Assembly (NCBI GenBank): GCA_037043455.1
Contig: JAWPHD010001829.1
Span: forward strand, 62,001 to 126,000
Length of the DNA stretch: 64,000 nt
Source: Cyrtodaria siliqua
Lineage: Eukaryota > Mollusca > Bivalvia > Adapedonta > Hiatellidae
Direction of reading: 5' to 3'
Each line of letters opens with the position of its first letter. Position 1 is the first letter of the stretch. Under the pieces are notes generated by a model. It had not been told where the DNA came from. It ran no database searches and worked only from the letters and a program-made list of their open reading frames with translations. Shown piece by piece: positions 11,788-23,260 of the stretch. The position numbers and the translations under genes are program-made.

Positions 11788-13187
11788 CCCAGGCGAAATG
11801 GAGACCATGGTTGCAAATGTTTTTATCCATCTTTGACCATGGTTGACCATGGTGAGACTATGGTCATATTTGATAATGATGGCAAACTATTTTTGACCAT
11901 GGTCAAACTTTGTAGACCATGGTTGACCATGGTTGAGCTTTGGAGACCATGGTTGACCATGGTCTTTAAATATATAAAGAATTAAACTGAGTGAAAATGC
12001 GACAATCACTGACTTTTAGAAATCTTCATAAAACAAATTTCAGTGAACTTTTGATAAAGTTTTAGTGAATATATTTATATTTGAACTTTTTTTAAACAGA
12101 GAATTAATATTTTTTTGCAATTTCTCTTTAGATTTCAATAAAAGTGCATAAAAAGAACAAAGACAAGTTGTAAAACTATTGAATAAATTAGATTAAGGAA
12201 TGGTGCAGATGTTTCTGTTGAAATCAAAGACTTGTGGAATAAGTGATATATTCACATCCAAGTCAAAGAGTGACATAATTGATCTTAGGTCAAGCACTGG
12301 CAAATTTGTAATGTTTATTAGGGCTGCAAGAAGCAGGTAAATACTGCTAGATGGGTGTTATAAGATAACTGATTTTACATCTGGTTATTTAAGGAAATGG
12401 ATTATGGTGCATTTTGGGAGAAGATTTTGCTCAGTTTGAAATTTTGTGTGGGAATAAAGATTTGCATGAAAAAAGGCTTAAATAGTGTCCATTTAACTTA
12501 ATTAATTCTGTGTGTGGATTTAATGTATATATCTGGACTATGTTGTCAAACACTGAATTAGAAGGTTATAGTTACAAGTGAAACCTAACATAACATGGAA
12601 TAATTGACAAGTGAGGTAAGAAGTTTCAATTTTCTACATGTAGAAATGAAATAATGCTAATTTGACACTAAGCTCATATTAAATGTTGAACCTAACTGCA
12701 TAACATAAAATGCCAACAGTGTATTTAATGTGAGCTGTTTTATTTGAGTTAGTTATCTAATTGATTTTGCTTAATTTCATTTAATATTTATTAATGAAGT
12801 CCATGATGTTTTAAATGATGCATTAAGAAATTATCTTGATGAAATTGTGCACATTTATTTTACTGATATTATTGTTGAAATAAAATGAAAGTGTCTATAT
12901 CCAAAATGTATAGTACGAGTAGTAAATGGATGAAAAAGTATATGTGTAAATGTATGATTATGTCAAGTGGATGTCTTTGATATGTCATGGTGTTTGACCA
13001 TGGTAGTTGAACATGGTCAGAGAAAATGAACTACCATGGTCTACCATTGACCATGATATTTCATGGGGGTATCAGTGTAGTACCATGGTCTCTGACCATG
13101 ATAGTTCATGGTCTCTGACCATGGTCTACCGGAGACCATGGTTGCCATTTACCAAAACATAGTTTTAAACCGTTCATTTCGCCTGGG
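11788..13187. mobile_element. CCCAGG-ended element with ACCATGGT arrays
   Basis: The 13-bp terminal inverted repeat CCCAGGCGAAATG is at 11788-11800 and its exact reverse complement at 13175-13187. Each end is flanked by TT, a possible 2-bp target duplication. Just inside both ends are arrays of ACCATGGT-type palindromes (11800-11960 and 12987-13155). The 1.0 kb between them is AT-rich and non-coding. Confidence 0.7.
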
Positions 13188-13916
13188 TTCAAGGACCAAA
13201 CTATTTCATAAACAGTAATTATATTGGAGGTGACATGAAATCCAATTTAGTGCATTTGCACATATAATATGATATTGAAAGACATTATGATGGATTAAAT
13301 TGTATTTGGATCGACTCTCATAATTGTTCCAGATCGCCTCCAGTCCCTTTAATTCTTGGCTGTCAAGAGTAATGCATACTGTCATTTATGGCTCTAATAC
13401 ATATTTATCTATTCATAATTATGGAAAAATATAAGACCTTTTGCTGGGAACTGGAATTGTATAGAGCATAAGTTATCTGTGTGTGCATTGGTCAAAACCA
13501 GAGAGTTGTAAAAAAATAAAAACACGTTTTAGTGTGTGCATGACAGAGAGAAATTTATTTAGAGCATGTGTTATTGTGTGTGCGTTTGCATGTTTTATTG
13601 TGTGCATAACAGAGAGATATTTGTAAATAGCATATTTTAGAAACCAGAAGAGATGGAACAATAATTTTGGTATTAAATTGTTACTAACCAAAAACGAAAA
13701 TGGGCAAAGCAACCCCATAATATAATTTGCATAAAATAGCGCATTCAAAAATGCTATGAGATTTATTTCCGCCTGACTATGTTTTGAAATTGTTTGACTT
13801 GAAGGAGGACATTCTAAGCTTTTTTCGCTCTCTTACAGTTCCTGAGAAAGGGACTTTCATTGTCATGCTGTTGGTTTTCGCATGCTGCGACACAATTATT
13901 GTGGCATTTGGTTTTT
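13188..13916. other. No recognised gene; minor internal repeats
   Basis: Contains two copies of a segment with GTGTGCATGACAGAGAGA (near 13535 and 13600). Nothing else could be supported. Confidence 0.35.
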
Positions 13917-14880
13917 GTCTCGCCTTTTGAAAAAATGCGAGACATAGGTGCCGCTAATGTTGGCGGGCTCGACGGCGTCAACATACTGTATTATAACATT
14001 TTTGTCCTTGGGAGTAGCATGTTCAAATTTCATATATAACCTCCTGGTCATTGCCTGTCTTAATGCCAATAACTTCCAGCCCTGCAACTGACAGTGGGTC
14101 CGAGTCAAGGTCACTTAAATACATGTACCGTCACCAAATTTTAACACAAATATTGACGGTACATGTATTTTAGTGACCTTGACTCCGACCCACGGTCAGT
14201 TGGAGGGCTGGAAGTTATTGGCATTAAGACGGACAATGACCAGGAGGTTATATATGAAATTTGAACATTCTACTCCAAAGGACAAAAAAGTTATAATACA
14301 TTATGTCAGCTCGAAAGTTTTGGTGAAAGTTTTGGTTAAAATTTGCGTTAACATTTGCGTTAACATTTTGGTTAAAGTTCTTATAACTTTGTTGTCCTTT
14401 GGAGTAGAGTGTTTAAATTTCATATATAACTTCAAGTCTCCAACTGACCCTGTGTCAAGGTCAGTTTCCTCTTAAATGCACCTACCGTCTCCAAAAAAAA
14501 TGTGTTAAAGTATGTTAAATTATTATAACTTTGTTGTTCTTTGGAGTAGAGTGTTCAAATTTCATATATAACCTCACTGGTCATTGTTCTTCTTATTTCA
14601 GCGACTTCCAGCCCTCCAACTGAGCCTTGGTCGAGGTCAGGGTCACTTTAATAAATGTATATTCTCCAAATTTCACATTGTTTTTGCAGCACCTCAGCAA
14701 TGTACAGTGTTCAAAATCTCATATATAAACTCAATGGACATTGTTCTTGTCCAGCCATAAACTCATTGTTCTTGTCCAGCAATAATCTGTATAGCTTTCT
14801 TCTATTTTAAATGCATACACATTCCAATTTTCATGTGAGTTTTATAAGGTTTGACAGGAACTTAATTGCATTATCTTTTT
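13917..14880 (+). mobile_element. Family G element with inverted unit pair
   Basis: The head hairpin GTCTCGCC to GCGAGAC is at 13917-13943. Units contain TTTGGAGTAGAGTGTTCAAA and CAAATTTCATATATAAC. The first unit is inverted: 13981-14133 and 14154-14306 form 153-bp arms around a 20-bp loop. Later units (14380-14880) keep the orientation of the left arm. No tail was found; the C head begins at 14881. Confidence 0.65.
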
Positions 14881-17114
14881 AGCTCACCTGAGCCGAAGGC
14901 TCACAGGTGAGCTATTGGATCACTCTTCGTCCGTCGTCCGTCGTCGTCCGTCGTCGTCCGTCGTTAACTTTTGCTTCAAATAACTTCTCCTCAGAAACCT
15001 CTTGGCTAATTTTGACCAAACGTCACGTGGATGATCCTTAGATGAATGCTTTTTAGATTTGTTAAAATTAGGTCAGCGCGACATCCAAGATGGCCGCCAT
15101 TACCATATATGGTTGAAACCTTAAAAAATCTTCTCCTCAAGAACCGCTGGATAGATTTCGACAGTTTTTCTTTTAAAATGATCGCCAACGTCTAGACTAT
15201 CAAGTTTGTTCAAATGAAGTCCCCGGGGTCAAAAATGGCTATGCCCCAGGGGTCCAAAGTTCGTAAACCGGGCGGTCCCGTGTATCGGTCTATCCTCCGA
15301 GCACGTTAAAGAACCATAGGAATCTATTCGATAATAAGAGTAGGGCAGGTTCCCGGATTCCTATGTATCCTTCCCCTCTCTCTGGGGCGGCTCTAAATAA
15401 CCTATGCTGTGTTGATGAGCCGTTAAACAACATTCAATTCAATTCGTATATTGAGATTTTGCATGTTTTTCATATAGACATATTATAGGAAAAAACTTTA
15501 AAAAATCTTCTTCTCTGAAACCACAAGGCACAGAGGTCTCATGTATTACATGTAGCATCAGCTTATGGACTTCTACTAAGTTTGTTCAAATGGTGACCCT
15601 GGGGTCAAATTTGTCCCTGCCCCGGGGGTCACAGTTTTACATAGACTTATATAGGATTTTTTTTTAAAAATCTTCTTCTCAGAAACTGCAAGAGCCAGAG
15701 GTTTGATATTTTGCATTTACTATAAGCTTATGGTCCTCTACCAAGTTTGTTCAAATGGTGACCCAGGGGTCACATTTGGCCCCGCCCCGGGGGTCACAGT
15801 TTTACATAGGCTTGTATAGGGAAAAACTGAAAAAAAATCTTCTTCTCTGGAACCACATGGCACGGAGCTCTCATGTATTACATGTAGCATCAGCTTATGG
15901 TCCTCTACTTAGTTTGTTCAAATGGTGACCCTTGGGTCAAATTTGTCCCCGCCCCGGGGGCCACAGTTTTACATAGACTTGTATAGGATTTTTTTTTATA
16001 AAATCTTCTTCTCGGAAACTGGAAGAGCCAGGGGTTTGATATTTTGCATTTACTATAAGCTTATGGTCCTTTACAAAGTTTGTTCAAATGGTGACCCAGG
16101 GGTCACATTTGGCCCCGCCCCGGGGGTCACAGTTTTACATAGGCTTGTATAGGGAAAAACTTAAAAAATCTTCATCTCTGGAACCACATGGCACTGAGCT
16201 CTCATGTATTACATGTAGCATCAGCTTATGGTACTCTACTTATTTTGTTCAAATGGTGACCCTGGGGTCGAATTTGTCCCCGCCCTGGGGGTCACAGTTT
16301 TACATAGATATGAATAGGGGAAAACTTAAAAAGCCTTCTTCTCTGAAACTGCAAGAGCCAGGGGCCACATTTGGCCCCGCCCCGGGGGTCACAGTTTTAC
16401 ATAGGCTTGTATAGGGAAAAACTGAAAAAAATCTTCTTCTCTGGAACTGCAAGAGCCAGAGGTTTAATATTTTGAATTTACTATTAGATTATGGTCCCCT
16501 ACCAAGTTTGTTCAAATGATGACCCAGGGGTAAAATTTGACCCCATTCCGTGGGTCACAGTTTTACATAGACTTATATAGGAAACACATTAAAGACTTCT
16601 TCTCTGGAACTACAAGAGCCAGAGGTTTAATATTTTGCATTTACTATACTCTTATGGTCCTTTACCAAGTTTGTTCAAATGGTGACCCTGGGTTCACATT
16701 TGGCCCCACCCCAGTGGTCACGTTTTACATAGACTTGTATAGGGAAAAACTTAAAAAATCTTCTTCTCTAAAACCACAAAGCACACAGCTTTCATATATT
16801 ACATGTAGCCCTGGGGTCACATTTTGCTCTGCCCAAGGTGTTATTCTCTAGCACCTTCATTTTATATTCGATCTTTACCAAACTTTGTCAGTGTCTTAAA
16901 CTGTCTATATCAATGTTGTTATACACAACAGAGCCCACATTTCTTGAACAACCTTAACCAAACTTGCAAAGATTGTATATGACCATAATATTTCGAAGAA
17001 GTTCGATAATGTCAGTACTCAGATGATCGCTTTAGGGCCATCTTGGCCCTGGCCCTCTTTTATTGGTTCAAATTAACTCAGGTGAGCGATATAGGGCCAT
17101 CATGGCCCTCTTGT
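14881..17114 (+). mobile_element. Complete family C element
   Basis: The head is AGCTCACCTGAGCC-GAA-GGCTCACAGGTGAGCT, split here for length, at 14881-14913, then GTCCGTCGTCGTCC. Core units are about 166 bp, each with CAAATGGTGACCC and a CCCCGCCCCGG-like block. The tail CTCAGGTGAGCGATAT is followed by the hairpin AGGGCCATCATGGCCCT and CTCTTGTT ending at 17114. Head GCTCACCTGAG and tail CTCAGGTGAGC are exact inverse copies. A second degenerate tail lies at 17035-17056. A SINE-like insert is at 15266-15442. Confidence 0.8.
15266..15442 (+). mobile_element. SINE-like insertion in family C
   Basis: A 177-bp sequence begins AACCGGGCGGTCCCG and ends GAGCCGTTAAACAACATTCA plus AATTC repeats. TTCGTA precedes (15260-15265) and follows it (15443-15448), and removing it restores a C unit as seen near 52365. 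The GCCGTTAAAC core with a tandem tail is typical of mollusc SINE ends. Confidence 0.65.
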
Positions 17115-18889
17115 TTATGTAGCTACTACAACAAGCTGGGTAATTTGATACTCCAGCAAAAGTTTATCAAAAGTGTGTAGCTTTGGAAGGTTAACTTTTT
17201 ACTTTAATTCCAATTAGTGTAACATATATAAGGTTGTAAATATTCTGGATAAAAATATGTTTAAACAAATAACAAATCTTTCTCTTATTGACTGATTTAT
17301 TAAATTCAAAAAATATATAATTACAAATTCCCTTAAATACTGTCTTGATAGCATTTGCCATGGTGATTAGACTGTCAAATATAATTACCATTCTAACAGA
17401 CTGCCAGATAATGAACTTCGATAAAAGCAACAGTTATTGTTACTATTTATGGAAGTTTAAGAATTAATAACAATTGAGTAAAAATGCATCTTTCATAGCA
17501 GTACAGAACATTATTACGTTAATTATATGTATTGACATTTTTCCTGATAAGTGATAATTGAAGCAATTACAGTATACAGCCACCAATCACTGCGGCTTAA
17601 TTTATTGTCTGAAGCTGGGTAATTTGATACTCAGTAAAAGTTTATCTGTATTATAAATTCTCTTAAAGGTACACATGACAATCTGAACGTTTTAAAATCA
17701 CAACGTCACACTGGTTTTTCTGCATAACTTGTATTTGTTCAATCATCAATATTAATTACACTAAAATAAATTTGAAGTAAATTAATTTACATATAATTAA
17801 CTTTTGATAATAATGCACCAATATTGTATGTTCAACTTATGGTAAAATCAGTGAGAAACATTGAAAACTTAATTTATTTATATGCAAGTAACTAGGTTTA
17901 AGAATATGATACTGGATATATAAATCGAAACAATAATTGCAATGCTTCATAAACACTTCAAGATTGCCATATGTCCTTTTAAGATAATGAAATGAATGAA
18001 TGTATACAACCAGCAACAGAATTACATTAATTTTAATATGAGTTGACATTTCTTGATAAAACATGATACATGCAGATTAATATTAACATGTCAGTTCCTG
18101 AAACAATACAAGTTGGCAAATTACTTCTATTTTACATCAAGTCCAATGTGTAGTTTCTGCAGATAGCTATCAGGTATTAAAGGGAACTCGAGTACATCAG
18201 GCTTTGGGGCCTAATTTAAAACATAATAAAGTATAAAATTATCAATTTAAGGGTGAAGTAGTTCATAAATATAGATGGAACAATAACAGTTTAATATAAT
18301 ACACTGTAACAAAAATTATAATTTAAAACAATCTTTAAGTCCATAGAGTACCGACATGCACTTTGCATAATGTTCATTATAGACTTTGACTAATCAGTTA
18401 CGGTAATGATGTTGTCACATTCAGTTTTAAATGTTTCACTCCTGATAATAATGCAGGACCTTTATAAATGATGAACTTTTGTGTTGTTTTAATCCAGGAA
18501 ATGTATTGCATGCCACAGTGGTGTTAAATGTACTATTGATAGATGCATCAACTTTCACAAATTAAGGCATGTTATTTTAATATTCAATTAACTACCATAC
18601 ACATGTAGACTGTTTTTGGGTAGGATTGCAAATTTATTAAAAATCTGGTCTATGGAATGGTAATGCCTGACCATCCAACAATATTTGCATTTAACTTCAT
18701 TAATGGAAAAATAAGAATGCTACCCTACTGAATGCTAACAACAATGCTTGACCTCGTTAACAATTACTATAAACCCTCGATTTTGTCAAGATGATCGCTT
18801 GAAACATGTATGTTGGACACGTCACTTTAGGCGAAACATCATGTTGCGCGCAACTCTTGTATTATTAAATAAGTTGGGGGTTTTCCCCA
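17115..18889. other. Low-repeat AT-rich segment
   Basis: No gene recognised. A 30-bp motif beginning AAGCTGGGTAATTTGATACT occurs at 17133 and 17612, about 480 bp apart. A small hairpin (GTTGGGG / CCCCAAC) at 18873-18891 borders the right arm of the 9.2 kb insertion. Confidence 0.4.
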
Positions 18890-19491
18890 ACAGAGAATGT
18901 GTGTAATTTATGTATTGTATTTTTTATTATTTTTTTTGACTAGAAAGGGAGAAAAAACAATCAGAAATATTTATGGGGGGTCTTAAGAATTTGTAAATGT
19001 CAAGGGTCATTTTGTTAGAATTATGATTTCTTGGGAAAAACACCATATACTTCTCCAAACATTTCTTAGCAAGGATTTCCATGAAATTTCATTGATTTTA
19101 GTCATATATGCATATCCTTGGAATTCCATGAAATACTGTGGATTTCTTGGCTTGATTTCATTTATATTTATATACTGTCTACCAATGGAATTTCATTGAA
19201 TACAATGCATTTTTTGGGTCAATTCAATTGATTCATTATAATATCTCCCCATGGAATTCAATGGAATACAATGGAATCTTGTGACAGTTCCATTTAATGT
19301 TTTATAAAGGTCTGGCAGTGAAATTCCATGGAATTCCATGGTATATCTGGGCCAATACCACCAAGCTCTTCCAAGATTTTCCAAGCTTTTAATCCTTGGA
19401 ATTCCATGGAATTTAAAAGAAATAAATCCTTAGAAATGCATAAAATACTATGGAATTCTGTGGATTTCCCACTGGATTTTGCGCAGGGGTG
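18890..19491. repeat. Right arm of the 9.2 kb insertion
   Basis: Reverse complement of 10257-10810 with scattered changes, ending TGGATTTCCCACTGG...CAGGGGTG at 19491. Confidence 0.72.
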
Positions 19492-19955
19492 TATGCACTA
19501 GACCTTTAAAACTTTGCTTATATTTGTGTCTTGAATGGTACATCGCAACGTGACAAAGCAAATGTGGAAGTGACCTTGACCCTCCAAGCAAAGTGCAGAT
19601 AACCTAATAATTTTACCTTCAACTTTTGCGTTAAGGTCAATTTCGCACAAACTGTATGCCCAACACCTTTCAAACTTTGTTTATGGTTGTATCAAGGGTG
19701 GTACATCACAACGTGACAAAGCAAATGTGGATGTGACCTTCACCATCCAAGCAAAGGGCAGATAACTTTAATTGTTACATTTACATACTTCCTCAAAACT
19801 ATAATTATGCACTACTAGATGTTTTAAACCTAATTTATAGTTTAATCTTTGGAAGAAAAAATATTCTATTTGACATAGTTGTGTCTTGGGTAGTGCATCT
19901 TTTGGACGCACGGATTTCATCTTTGACCTTGACCTACTATTTGGAGCTGATGATT
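19492..19955 (+). mobile_element. Family F element, right part
   Basis: Resumes the unit broken at 10256 (CACTAGACCTTTAAAACTTT) and carries two or three more units with AAAGCAAATGTGGAAGTGAC. No clear tail; B sequence follows. Confidence 0.6.
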
Positions 19956-21060
19956 TTTAACTCTACTGGCCAAGGGCCTTCATTTTTCATCTGATCTTTA
20001 CCAAACTTTAACAGATTGTTAATATCAATGAAAGCTCGGACAAGTTCGAAAACAAGCCAGATCGGACCAGTTTTAGTGGAGTTATGGCCCTTGATTTAGT
20101 AAAAAATGCTATATTTTACCTCGTTAATATGATAGGGCTTTTATTTTTCATCTGATCTTTACCAAACTGCACCAGATGTTTTGCCTTTTTTTTTTATTAT
20201 TAGTATATTTTTTTTGTTTAAATTATTTTTAAATAGATAGATTTTTTTATAGATTTTTTTATTTTTTTTTTTAGCTCCACTGGCCAGCAGAGCTGATGGA
20301 ATGACGAGTTGTCGTCGTCCGTTAAATTTTGCCTTGTGAACACTCTAGGGCCTTCATTAATAATCGGATCTTTACGAAACTTTGACAGTGTCTTTATATC
20401 AATGAAAGCTCGGACAAGTTCGAAAACCAGCCATATCGGATTAGTTTCTCCAGAGTTTTACCGGAGTTATGGCCCTTGTTTTGCTGAAAAACGCCATATT
20501 AAGCCTTGTGAACACTCTAGCACCTTCATTTATTATTTGATCTTTACCAAACTTGCACCGATTTTTAATATCAATGAAAGCTCGGACAACTTCGAAAACC
20601 AGCTAGATCGGACTTTTAACAGCGGAGTTATTGCCCTTGATTTAGTTAAAAATGCTATATTTTGCCACGTTAAGACGATAGGGCCTTCATCTTTCTCCGA
20701 TCTTTACCAAACTTTACCAGATTGTTTATTTAAATAAAAGCTCGGACAAGTTCGAAAACCAGCCAGATCGGACCAGTAACAGCGGAGTTGTGGCCCTTGA
20801 TTTAGTTAAAAATGCTATATTTTGCCTCGTTAAGATGTTAGGGCCTTCATTTTTCATGCGATCTTTACAAAACTTTACCAGATTGTTAATATCAGTGACA
20901 GCTCGGACAAGTTCAAAAACCAGTATTATGCCTTGTTAAGATGATAGGGCCTTCATCTTTCATCTGATCTTTACGAAACTTTACCAGATTGTTAATATCA
21001 CTGAAAGCTTGCACAAGTTCGAACACCATCCAGATTGGACCATTTACATCGGAGTCAAGG
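19956..21060 (+). mobile_element. Family B array with two heads
   Basis: A headless B start at 19962 (CTCTACTGGCCAAGGGCC) is followed by two units and a T-rich stretch (20188-20272). A second head AGCTCCACTGGCCAGCAGAG at 20273 leads to six more units of about 165 bp. It runs into H units without a tail. Confidence 0.65.
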
Positions 21061-21910
21061 CCCTTGATTTTCTGAAATATGCTTCTACCCCTGAAGCAAA
21101 TCTTATGAATCTTCATGGGTATACTCTGTGGTGAGAGGATGACCCCTATTGATTTTGAGGTCAGTGGGTCAAGGTCACCAGGACCTGATAATGAAAAACT
21201 TGTCCGCTCTATAACTCCTCTCCCCCGGAAGCAAATCTCATGAAACTTCATAGGTGGACTGCCTTTGGTGATGACTCCTATTGATTTTAAGATAAGTAGG
21301 TCAGAGGTCAAGGTCACGGGGACACGACCATGAAAATCCTTGTCTGCTCTGTAACTCAACTCCCCCTAAAGTAAATATGATGAAACTTCATGGGTAGACT
21401 TCCTGTGATGAGAGGATGACCCCTATTGATTTTGATGTCAGTAGGTCAAAGGTCAAGGACACCGGTACCCGATAATGAAAAACCTTGTCTGCACCATATC
21501 TCCTCTCCCCATGAAGCAAATCTCATAAAACTTCATAGATGAACTGCCTGTGGTGAGAGGATGACCCCTATTGATGTTGAGGTCAGTAGGTCAAAGGTCC
21601 AGGTCACTGGGACCCGTTAATGAAAAACCTTGTCCGCTCCATAACTCCTCTCCCCCTGAAGCAAATCTCATGAATCTTCATGGGTATACTGTCTGTGGTG
21701 AGAGGATGACCCTTGTGATTTTGAGGTCAGTAGGTCTGAGGTCAAGGTCACGGGGACCCAGCCATGAAAATCCTTGTCCGCTCTGTAACTCAACTCCCCC
21801 TAAAGCAAATCTCATGAAACTTCATGTGTAGACTGCCTGTGATGAGAGGATGACCCCTATTGATTTTGAGGTCAGGAGGTTAAAGGTCAAGGCCATTGCA
21901 TGATCATGAA
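21061..21910 (+). repeat. Family H tandem array
   Basis: Six units of about 145 bp contain GAAGCAAATCTCATGAA, GAGAGGATGACCCCTATTGA and runs of AGGTCA half sites. One unit has AGGTCAAAGGTCAAGG (21443 on). No head or tail is seen. Confidence 0.7.
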
Positions 21911-22109
21911 AATCCAATTCCACACAATCTTTACTCAAACGGTAGGGTGCAGAATGGAGGCTACTGGTAGCAGGGGTATATTTGTAGCCCTTAAAAGGCA
22001 ACAGCTCTGGTTGATAACTGATGTAGTATTTGTACTGAAGAATATGTTGTTTATTATTGATGTGGTATTTGTACTGAATAATGTGTTGTTGATAACTTCT
22101 GGGCTGCAG

Positions 22110-22228
22110 GAATTGTTCTGATGATGACCAGTCCTGAGGAACCGCAGGTGTCGCTGCCCAAGTTAACATCCTACCACTCCAAGGTGCGTGGTATGCTAAT
22201 GGGAAGATACAGGCTTTCTGGTAACATG
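22110..22228 (+). CDS. FBXO9: FBXO9 coding exon a (TPEEP / GRYRLSG segment)
   Basis: The acceptor is GGGCTGCAG and the donor is ATG|GTAAGT. The exon has 2 bases completing a split codon, most likely glycine (G|GA), then 39 whole codons. The frame reads VLMMTSPEEPQ near the start and GRYRLSG near the end. In FBXO9 this segment follows the ...FFPDG strand and leads into the beta-rich C-terminal domain. The acceptor pyrimidine tract is weak and purine-interrupted. Just upstream, 22015-22105 carries an imperfect duplication of a roughly 45-bp unit containing GTATTTGTACTGAA, so the acceptor sits at the edge of a small local repeat. Confidence 0.83.
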
Positions 22229-23152
22229 GTAAGTCTCTTGAGTTAACCTCTCAATTTCTCAATACCCATGTTTGAATCCCAGCTCTATAAGGAACAGGTG
22301 TTCAATTTCTCAATACCCATGTTTGAATCCCAGCTCTATAAGGAACAGGTGTTCAATTTCTCAATACCCATGTTTGAATCCCAGCTCTATAAGGAACAGT
22401 TTCTGTATTGTTAAGTAAGGGTATACCTATAAATCAATTTAGACCTTCAGCTGCATATAGACCCCCTTCCCCTCCCAGCTCTGTAGAGGTTGGAACAGGT
22501 GTGTTAAAGTGTTGATGTACTGTCTACCTATAAACTGATATAGACCTTTAGATTCATCTAGACCCCTTCTCTACCTCTAAGTAATTTTGGTTTCTTTGAT
22601 TTCCAGAATCCCCGATCAACTGTAACTTGTTATCACTCTGGTACCACTTTGCTGGTTGGGGCTTTCACTCATAACGTTGTTCTGTATTGCATTAACAAAC
22701 ATATTTCTATGAGCATCATATTGCGTTAGCCATGTCCGTCCTGTAAATTATTTTCATTCTGTAGGTTTATGTGGCTACTTTTGAGTTTTTGTGGCTATTA
22801 AGACAATAGTGTGAACAATGGGGTAGATACCCAAATCCAAACTAACTGTTAGGAAATCTGTCTACCTGTCCCGAAAAGTTTGTGTGTCTAGCTAATTTTG
22901 TGACTATTTTGATATGTTCTTTTTAATATTTTCTGTTTTATGTGTGTCTTTTCCAAAAAATACTTAAAAACAATAAGCCACAACACTCAGAGTGCTAACA
23001 AAAGTTGAATTGTCTACAAAATTGCATGTAGGATGTCTCGCTCCAAAACTTTAAGGGGGATTTTTTTGTGTTGTTTTAGAATGTTTGATAAATATGGTAA
23101 AATACCGTATATAATATACTTGTATCACTTGACTGCTTTTATACAATTGTAG
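22229..23152 (+). other. FBXO9 intron a-b
   Basis: Contains three copies of a 51-bp unit beginning CAATTTCTCAATACCCATGT (22252-22302, 22303-22353, 22354-22399), starting 24 bp after the donor. The rest shows no recognised feature. Confidence 0.7.
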
Positions 23153-23260
23153 GTTACTGGTGTGTTGAAACGGGTAAAGTTACCAGAGACAAATTCCTAC
23201 TATAAATACAAGAGAAACATAAATAATAACCAGAATGAGAGTACGCAGACCTTCAACATA
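23153..23260 (+). CDS. FBXO9: FBXO9 coding exon b
   Basis: The exon is 108 bp, exactly 36 codons, phase 0 at both ends. The acceptor is ACAATTGTAG and the donor ATA|GTAAGT. The reading contains VTGVLKR, SYYKYKRN and TQTFNI. FBXO9 has the same basic, tyrosine-rich strand followed by an SFH/TFH motif at this point. It is separated from exon a by 924 bp and from exon c by 22.5 kb. There are no stops or frame breaks, and the sequence is clearly less AT-rich than the flanking intron. Confidence 0.85.

Larger units (their letters stand above)
10257..19491. mobile_element. 9.2 kb inverted-repeat insertion, non-autonomous
   Basis: The left end CACCCCTGCG...AATCCAGTGGGAAATCC (10257 on) is repeated in reverse complement at the right end (to 19491), differing by one indel in the first 31 bases. 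Homology between the arms continues inward over about 550-600 bp (10257-10810 and 18890-19491). Both ends are flanked by TA and interrupt a family F unit. No transposase was recognised. The centre holds further insertions, so the original element was smaller. Confidence 0.72.

Noticed and set aside
20913..21359. Minus-strand 148-codon open frame
   Set aside because: It crosses from B units into H units and follows the repeat period; no domain or splice signals.
1..22109. Upstream FBXO9 exons (F-box, TPR region, ...PDG exon)
   Set aside because: I looked for coding sequence ending in Pro-Asp-Gly with a donor, and for F-box-like sequence, and found none; they are probably outside the window.
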